From contig CM001633.1 in assembly GCA_000309945.1 (NCBI GenBank), forward strand, positions 518,723 through 582,722: a stretch of DNA of 64,000 bases, in the 5' to 3' direction. This DNA comes from Leptolyngbyaceae cyanobacterium JSC-12 (GTDB taxonomy: Bacteria > Cyanobacteriota > Cyanobacteriia > Leptolyngbyales > Leptolyngbyaceae). A program made the position numbers and the translations under genes. Below, in pieces: positions 59,446 to 64,000 of the stretch (positions are counted from its first letter, which is position 1; every line of letters begins with the position of its first letter). Under the pieces are notes generated by a model. It was not told the origin of the DNA. It worked only from the letters and a program-made list of their open reading frames with translations, and did not search any database.

Positions 59446-60483
59446 ATGAATTGGACTCAGTTAAACAGTGCGTTTACCCTGTTTCTCAGCCTATTGGTAG
59501 AGGCGGTTCCCTTTCTTATGTTGGGGGTTCTGTTCTCTGGTGTGTTGCAGTTTTTTGTGGATGAGCGCAGGCTAGTGCGGATGATGCCGCGCAATGCTTT
59601 TCTGGGAGCGTTGTTTGGTAGTTGTATTGGCTTTCTGTTTCCAGTTTGCGAGTGTGGTAATGTGCCAGTGGCTCGACGATTGCTGATGCAGGGAGTGCCA
59701 TCATCGGTGGCGATTGGTTTTTTGTTAGCGGCTCCAACTATTAATCCAATCGTATTTTGGGCAACCTGGACAGCGTTTCGCGACCAACCAGAAATTGTTT
59801 TTCTACGCATTGGTTGTTCGCTGGTGATTGCGGTGTTGCTGGGTTGGGTGTTTAGTGTTCAAAACGATCTGCGCCCTATGTTGCAGCCTGCGGTGGCGCG
59901 TGCTGTGCCAGTGAAGCAGGGAAGTAAGGGTAGGGGATCAGGATCTCAAGAAAATAAGAATAGTTCGACCCTATTGCAATCTGGAACCTATTTTTTAGGA
60001 CGAGCAGATCAACCGATTGATTTCATAGAGTTCCAGACAGCAGCGATCGCAGCAACCAGCGCAGGTAAACCTTTTGCTTACAAACTGAGTCTAATGCTGG
60101 AAAGCATGATTCAGGAAATGCGAGAGTTGGGCGGAGTGTTGGTACTGGGAAGTGCGATTGCAGCAATGATTCAGGCGTTTGTGCCGCGAGAGGCAATTTT
60201 GGCACTGGGTCAAGGTCCAGTAACCTCAATTCTTGCCATGATGCTACTGGCTGCAGTTGTATCTATCTGTTCCACAGTTGATGCCTTTTTTGCCCTGTCC
60301 TTCTCCTCGTTGTTCACGACTGGGTCATTGCTGGCATTCCTGGTTTACGGTCCCATGATTGACCTGAAAGGAATTGGACTGATGATGACAATCTTTAAGC
60401 CGAGAGCTATCTTTTACCTTTTTGCTCTAGCTGGGCAACTCACGTTTTTGTTTGCACTTCTGGTTAATTTGTACGGCAGTTAA
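59446..60483 (+). CDS. ArsP/DUF318-type permease
   Basis: A 345-residue permease of the DUF318/ArsP superfamily with eight or more helices in two repeats. The first repeat ends in FPVCECGNVPVARRLLMQGVPSSVAIGF, where Cys residues precede the helix, and continues with LAAPTINPIVFWATWTAF. The second repeat has VVSICSTVDAFFALSF and VYGPMIDLKGIGLM. The Cys-Glu-Cys-Gly site is typical and may bind a metal. The linker contains a Ser/Gly-rich cytoplasmic loop. The downstream gene starts seven bases after its stop. Confidence 0.85.
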   Translation: MNWTQLNSAFTLFLSLLVEAVPFLMLGVLFSGVLQFFVDERRLVRMMPRNAFLGALFGSCIGFLFPVCECGNVPVARRLLMQGVPSSVAIGFLLAAPTINPIVFWATWTAFRDQPEIVFLRIGCSLVIAVLLGWVFSVQNDLRPMLQPAVARAVPVKQGSKGRGSGSQENKNSSTLLQSGTYFLGRADQPIDFIEFQTAAIAATSAGKPFAYKLSLMLESMIQEMRELGGVLVLGSAIAAMIQAFVPREAILALGQGPVTSILAMMLLAAVVSICSTVDAFFALSFSSLFTTGSLLAFLVYGPMIDLKGIGLMMTIFKPRAIFYLFALAGQLTFLFALLVNLYGS

Positions 60484-60489
60484 AACACT

Positions 60490-61242
60490 ATGGCTCGTTC
60501 CTCTCGTTTAATTAGTGCTTGGATCGATATAATCGCGATCGCAGCTTGGGGCGTGCTGTTTTTGAACTACTGGCTAACAGGCAAGTTGTATTTGCTAATC
60601 CACCCCAACTACATGTGGCTAACGGTTGCAGCAGGCATTGGCTTATTAGCATTGGCTACCTGGAAAGGAATTTTTCTAATCCAGCGCACCCGCACCCGCA
60701 ATGCTGCAAACCTGGAGCACATCACCCTGCTGCCTAATGGCTGGAGTAGTACGCTGCTACTCATAACTGCCATCCTTGGTTTGGTCATTACCCCTCGCGC
60801 CTTTGCCAGCCAAACAGCGATCCAACGAGGAGTCATTGATGCACCAATATTAACCCGGGTCAAACCGCAAACCTTCCGAGCCTCTTCCAACACAGAAGAC
60901 AAATCCATTATTGATTGGGTTAGAACCTTGACTGTGTATCCAGAGCCAGACGCTTATACTGGGCAAACCGCCAAAGTGCAGGGTTTCGTTATTTACCCCC
61001 CCGATTTACCAAACCAGTATCTCCTTATTTCCCGCTTTGTTCTTACCTGTTGTGCAGCAGATGCATATCCAGTTAGTCTGCCAGTCAAGCTAGCCACATC
61101 ACGTGATCAATACAAACCAGACACCTGGTTAGAAATTCAGGGACAAATGATGACAGAAACCCTGGCAGGTAAACGGCAATTGGTCATTCGTGCGACCGCT
61201 ATCAAACCCATTCAGGAGCCCAAAAATCCTTACGACTACTAA
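60490..61242 (+). CDS. TIGR03943-family permease partner
   Basis: A 250-residue membrane protein with about three N-terminal helices (WGVLFLNYWLTG, VAAGIGLLALATW, STLLLITAILGLVI), followed by an extracytoplasmic domain with RFVLTCCAADAYPVSLPVKL. The Cys-Cys-Ala-Ala-Asp site is the family's hallmark. TIGR03943 proteins occur next to DUF318 permeases in many bacteria and are predicted to form one transport complex. The transported substance is not established; a metal is plausible. Confidence 0.85.
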   Translation: MARSSRLISAWIDIIAIAAWGVLFLNYWLTGKLYLLIHPNYMWLTVAAGIGLLALATWKGIFLIQRTRTRNAANLEHITLLPNGWSSTLLLITAILGLVITPRAFASQTAIQRGVIDAPILTRVKPQTFRASSNTEDKSIIDWVRTLTVYPEPDAYTGQTAKVQGFVIYPPDLPNQYLLISRFVLTCCAADAYPVSLPVKLATSRDQYKPDTWLEIQGQMMTETLAGKRQLVIRATAIKPIQEPKNPYDY

Positions 61243-61458
61243 GGATTACCCTATTGGGTGAAGGTTGTAGTGCTAGCTTCGCGTCAGAATCGGCTCATTT
61301 GGAAAAAGTTTGATTAGAATGCTGTTGGTTAGAAGACCTTGATACTTTTTTATGCGCTCATACGTTTTGCAAACTGGGTTATGACCCAGTATTCTGCTAT
61401 AGGCTATGCCGATACGCATAGTTTGGGGACGATATCGTGAGAGGAGTGGTAGATACGC

Positions 61459-63597
61459 ATGAGACCATCTCGCCAATTTTTAGCTACTGGAGTGGGAGTA
61501 TTGGTTGCCCTGGGACAAGCGACATCAGGATTGTCACAAACTGTCCGGGAGGTACCCGTCTCAGCATCGGAGACAGTTCAACCATCCCAATCCTTTGAAC
61601 TGCCCAGCGAGACGAAAGCTGATGCAGCAGCAGACGCTCAGACAACGAGCAAGACCAACGCCCCTGCATCTGAAGAAAACGTTGAAAACCGCCAAGTGAA
61701 TGCCGAAAGGACTAAGCCAGCAGAGAAATCTGGCGACAAACCAGATTCAGGTAAAAACTCATCGGTCAATGGTGATGCCAAAAAGCCGTTAATCAACGGT
61801 AATGCTAAGAAGCCATTGATACAGAAAAAACCAGATAGAAAACAAGCAATCACCCAGCCCCCCAAAAAAACTAATCCCAGCAAGGCACCCAACCCAAAAC
61901 CTTCTATAACCAAATTTTCTACCCTCAAACCACCTACTACCAGGACCAATCTACCTCAAGAGAAAGCTGCCGCGCCTGCCATCCCAAGCATCAAACCCAT
62001 CGATCTATCAGATTTCAAAGCCCGGCAGTCCCAAACAACGCAAACGGCTTCTCCCTCCGTTACCACTCCTGCCCCAATTTCACCGATTCCAGGAACCCTT
62101 CTAGGGCAACAAACTCCCAACAGTTCTGTACCGACCGACGGTGGATTTACACCAACTCAGCCAATTGGCCCTGCTAAATCAGGCAATGCTCCTGACTATC
62201 TCAACCCCAACCCTAATCCGCTTTACTTCCCAACTCGCCCTGAAGATGTCAAGCCGCGCGGCATTCAACCCATCACCTTACAGCAGGCACTGGAGCTTGC
62301 CAAACGTAACAATCGCGATTTGCAGCGGGCACTAACTGATTTAGATCGGAGCCGGGCAGAACTGCGGGAAGCCCAAGCTGCTCTGTATCCGACCTTGAGT
62401 GGGCAACTTGGAATCACTCAGTCGCAATCTGCTGGTGGGCAGTTACAGGAAGAAGCTGCTAATCAGGCGCAATCCAACATTCCAAGACGATTTCGAACAG
62501 GAATTGACTCTGATCGCTCCAGTTTAGGGCTGAGTGGAACAGTTTCACTCAACTACAACATCTACACGTCAGGGTTGCGCCCTGCCCAAATTCGTGCGGC
62601 TGAGCAAACGGTGCGATCAAGTGAACTACAGGTGGAGGTTGTTGAACAAAACATTCGGCTGAATGTGGCAACGGCTTATTACAACCTTCAGCAGGCTGAT
62701 GAGAATGTACGCATTCAACAGTCTGCGGTTCGCAACGCCGAAGCCAGTCTGCGAGATACGCAAGCTCTGGAACGAGCAGGATTAGGCACCCGCTTCGATG
62801 TCTTACGGGCACAGGTACAACTGGCAAGAGCCAGACAGGATTTGACAACTGCTCTGCGAGATCAACAGGTTCGACGCAGTGAGTTAGCTCAACTGGTGGC
62901 AGCCCCGCCAACGATTGATCTGGCGGCAGCAGATCCGGTGCGAATTGCGGGCACTTGGGATCTGAGTTTGCCTCAGTCAATTGTTTTGGCTTTCAAGAAT
63001 CGAGCTGAGTTGGAGCAACTCCTGGCTCAACGAGAACGATTCATTCAGGCGCGCAAAGCTGTTCTCGCCACTGTCGGTCCAACCGTTAGCTTGCGGGTTG
63101 ATTATAATGTGCTCAACAACTTGCGCGACACGTTGGGCTTTGCCGATGGCTATTCTGTCTCTGCAAACCTCAACTGGAACTTTTTTGATGGGGGGGCAGC
63201 CAGAGCCAGAGCAAACCAACAGGATGCTAATCGAGCCAATGTTGAACTTCAATTTGCGCAACAACGAGAAGATATTCAACGCCGGGTTGAAGAGGCCTAT
63301 TTCACGTTGCAGTCTAGCTTTTTGAATATTGGAACAAACCGTCAAGCAGTCATTGAGGCACGGGAAGCGTTACGATTGGCAAGGTTGCGATTTCAGGCAG
63401 GGGTTGGTACCCAAACTGATGTGATTAACTCTGAGAATGACCTTACCCAAGCAGAAGGACGGTTGGTCAATGCCATTTTGGATTACAATCGCGCGATCGC
63501 CAGTTTGCAGCGGCAGGTAACAAATCTACCCATTACCACAGGCTCTACCACTCCGTCTATTCCGGCTCCAGTCCCAGCAACTCAACCTACGTTTTAA
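61459..63597 (+). CDS. TolC-family outer-membrane protein
   Basis: A 712-residue outer-membrane efflux/secretion channel. A signal peptide (ATGVGVLVALGQATSGLSQ) is followed by a low-complexity region rich in Lys, Pro, Thr and Ser (about 30-260) and then by the TolC repeats from about 275 to 690: ITLQQALELAKRNNRDLQRAL and SIVLAFKNRAELEQLLAQR open the two halves, and GVGTQTDVINSENDLTQAEG is the closing signature. In Anabaena the homologue HgdD exports proteins and glycolipids. The long N-terminal tail is typical for cyanobacteria. It is upstream of a secreted protein gene on the same strand. Confidence 0.93.
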   Translation: MRPSRQFLATGVGVLVALGQATSGLSQTVREVPVSASETVQPSQSFELPSETKADAAADAQTTSKTNAPASEENVENRQVNAERTKPAEKSGDKPDSGKNSSVNGDAKKPLINGNAKKPLIQKKPDRKQAITQPPKKTNPSKAPNPKPSITKFSTLKPPTTRTNLPQEKAAAPAIPSIKPIDLSDFKARQSQTTQTASPSVTTPAPISPIPGTLLGQQTPNSSVPTDGGFTPTQPIGPAKSGNAPDYLNPNPNPLYFPTRPEDVKPRGIQPITLQQALELAKRNNRDLQRALTDLDRSRAELREAQAALYPTLSGQLGITQSQSAGGQLQEEAANQAQSNIPRRFRTGIDSDRSSLGLSGTVSLNYNIYTSGLRPAQIRAAEQTVRSSELQVEVVEQNIRLNVATAYYNLQQADENVRIQQSAVRNAEASLRDTQALERAGLGTRFDVLRAQVQLARARQDLTTALRDQQVRRSELAQLVAAPPTIDLAAADPVRIAGTWDLSLPQSIVLAFKNRAELEQLLAQRERFIQARKAVLATVGPTVSLRVDYNVLNNLRDTLGFADGYSVSANLNWNFFDGGAARARANQQDANRANVELQFAQQREDIQRRVEEAYFTLQSSFLNIGTNRQAVIEAREALRLARLRFQAGVGTQTDVINSENDLTQAEGRLVNAILDYNRAIASLQRQVTNLPITTGSTTPSIPAPVPATQPTF

Positions 63598-63633
63598 GTT
63601 CATTTTTTGGTGTAAACCCGTTTTGGGAACTTG

Positions 63634-64000
63634 ATGATGAATTGGCAGATGAACCCCTCTACCCTTTTTTCAGGCAGACTGCGGCGATCGCTCCTGATCT
63701 CCAGTATCAGTCTGGCAAGTGTTTTGGGTGTCATGGGTAACAGGGTTCTCCTTGCTCAAACACCCAATATCATAGACGCCACTCCAATTGAGTCTGCTCC
63801 CATCGAGCCGGAGATCCCTGCGATCCCTGCAGCTCCTGAACCAGTTTATGTTCCTGCACCCATTGAAGTGGTGCCACCTGCGGCAAGTGCTCCATCCAAC
63901 GATGCTTACATCGACTCAACCGACTACAGTGTCGGAGCCACTCAGCGCACTCGCGATCTGTCAGCACCTTCAGTCAACATTGGTGGAATTCAACCCCCCT
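63634..64000 (+). CDS. secreted protein, 5' part (possibly M23 peptidase family)
   Basis: A frame opens at an ATG at 63634 (further ATGs at 63637 and 63649) and runs open to the window edge, 122 codons. The N-terminus is basic and hydrophobic (RRSLLISSISLASVLGVMG), ending near LLAQ, a signal peptide. The mature part is rich in Pro, Ala and Glu, and then reads YIDSTDYSVGATQRT. That last segment resembles the leader of cyanobacterial M23 peptidase/LysM-type cell-wall proteins, but the catalytic domain is outside the window, so the function is a guess. Confidence 0.6.
   Translation, partial: MMNWQMNPSTLFSGRLRRSLLISSISLASVLGVMGNRVLLAQTPNIIDATPIESAPIEPEIPAIPAAPEPVYVPAPIEVVPPAASAPSNDAYIDSTDYSVGATQRTRDLSAPSVNIGGIQPP

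Overview
The window is chromosomal DNA of a cyanobacterium, most likely a filamentous, Leptolyngbya-like one. The evidence is psaK, ndhO, apcD (allophycocyanin-B), a CCB2/CCB4-type cytochrome b6f assembly factor, a ferredoxin-dependent nirA-nrtABCD-narB nitrate operon, and very frequent copies of the cyanobacterial HIP1 octamer GCGATCGC. The species cannot be named from the sequence.

Layout. 0-1 kb is a decayed zone: the tail of a transposase cut by the window edge, then two broken genes that look like members of the nitrogen-starvation nit1 cluster. 1-5 kb holds a sugar transferase, rdgB, an SGNH hydrolase and a CcdA-like/thioredoxin-like lipoprotein pair. 5-8.3 kb carries a DJ-1/PfpI protein and an overlapping pair: a caspase-fold protein whose catalytic His is replaced by Tyr and which carries an EF-hand loop, and a membrane TPR protein that seems to share a helical module with it. 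8.3-13.4 kb is housekeeping and hypothetical genes (DUF456, CCB-like, DD-carboxypeptidase, psaK). 13.7-17.7 kb has two WD40 chimeras in tandem, J-domain-TPR-WD40 and zinc-ribbon Ser/Thr kinase-WD40. 17.8-25.4 kb is mixed: pentapeptide protein, alpha/beta hydrolase, PRC-barrel protein, Spy-like protein, tRNA-His, FKBP isomerase, a CrtISO-like oxidoreductase and an EamA transporter.

25.4-37.4 kb is an exopolysaccharide cluster: polymerase/ligase-like membrane protein, Wzx flippase, Wza-like exporter, Wzc-like co-polymerase, two glycosyltransferases and two Gfo/Idh/MocA dehydrogenases. The sugar transferase at 1 kb may serve the same pathway. A TM protein with two NAD-binding RCK-like domains follows at 37.6-39.8 kb.

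39.8-49.6 kb is the nitrate assimilation operon on the minus strand (nirA, nrtA, nrtB, nrtC, nrtD, a DUF1830 gene, narB). It starts from a textbook NtcA-activated promoter: GTA-N8-TAC, then a TAN3T -10 box 22 bases downstream. Divergent from it is a 64-residue gene that I read as gifA, the glutamine synthetase inactivating factor IF7, with its own GTA-N8-TAC box and a terminator. The same regulator could therefore switch on nitrate use and switch off the glutamine synthetase inhibitor from one 540-bp intergenic region.

50.4-64 kb holds rlmD, a pentapeptide protein, DUF2721, apcD, a hydrolase, DUF429, a family-25 glycosyltransferase, ndhO with an IS200-like element just behind it, a TVP38 membrane protein, a two-gene permease unit (ArsP-like permease plus TIGR03943), a TolC-family protein, and the start of a secreted protein that runs off the window. 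Several intergenic gaps, including one inside the nitrate operon, contain similar purine-rich then pyrimidine-rich filler.
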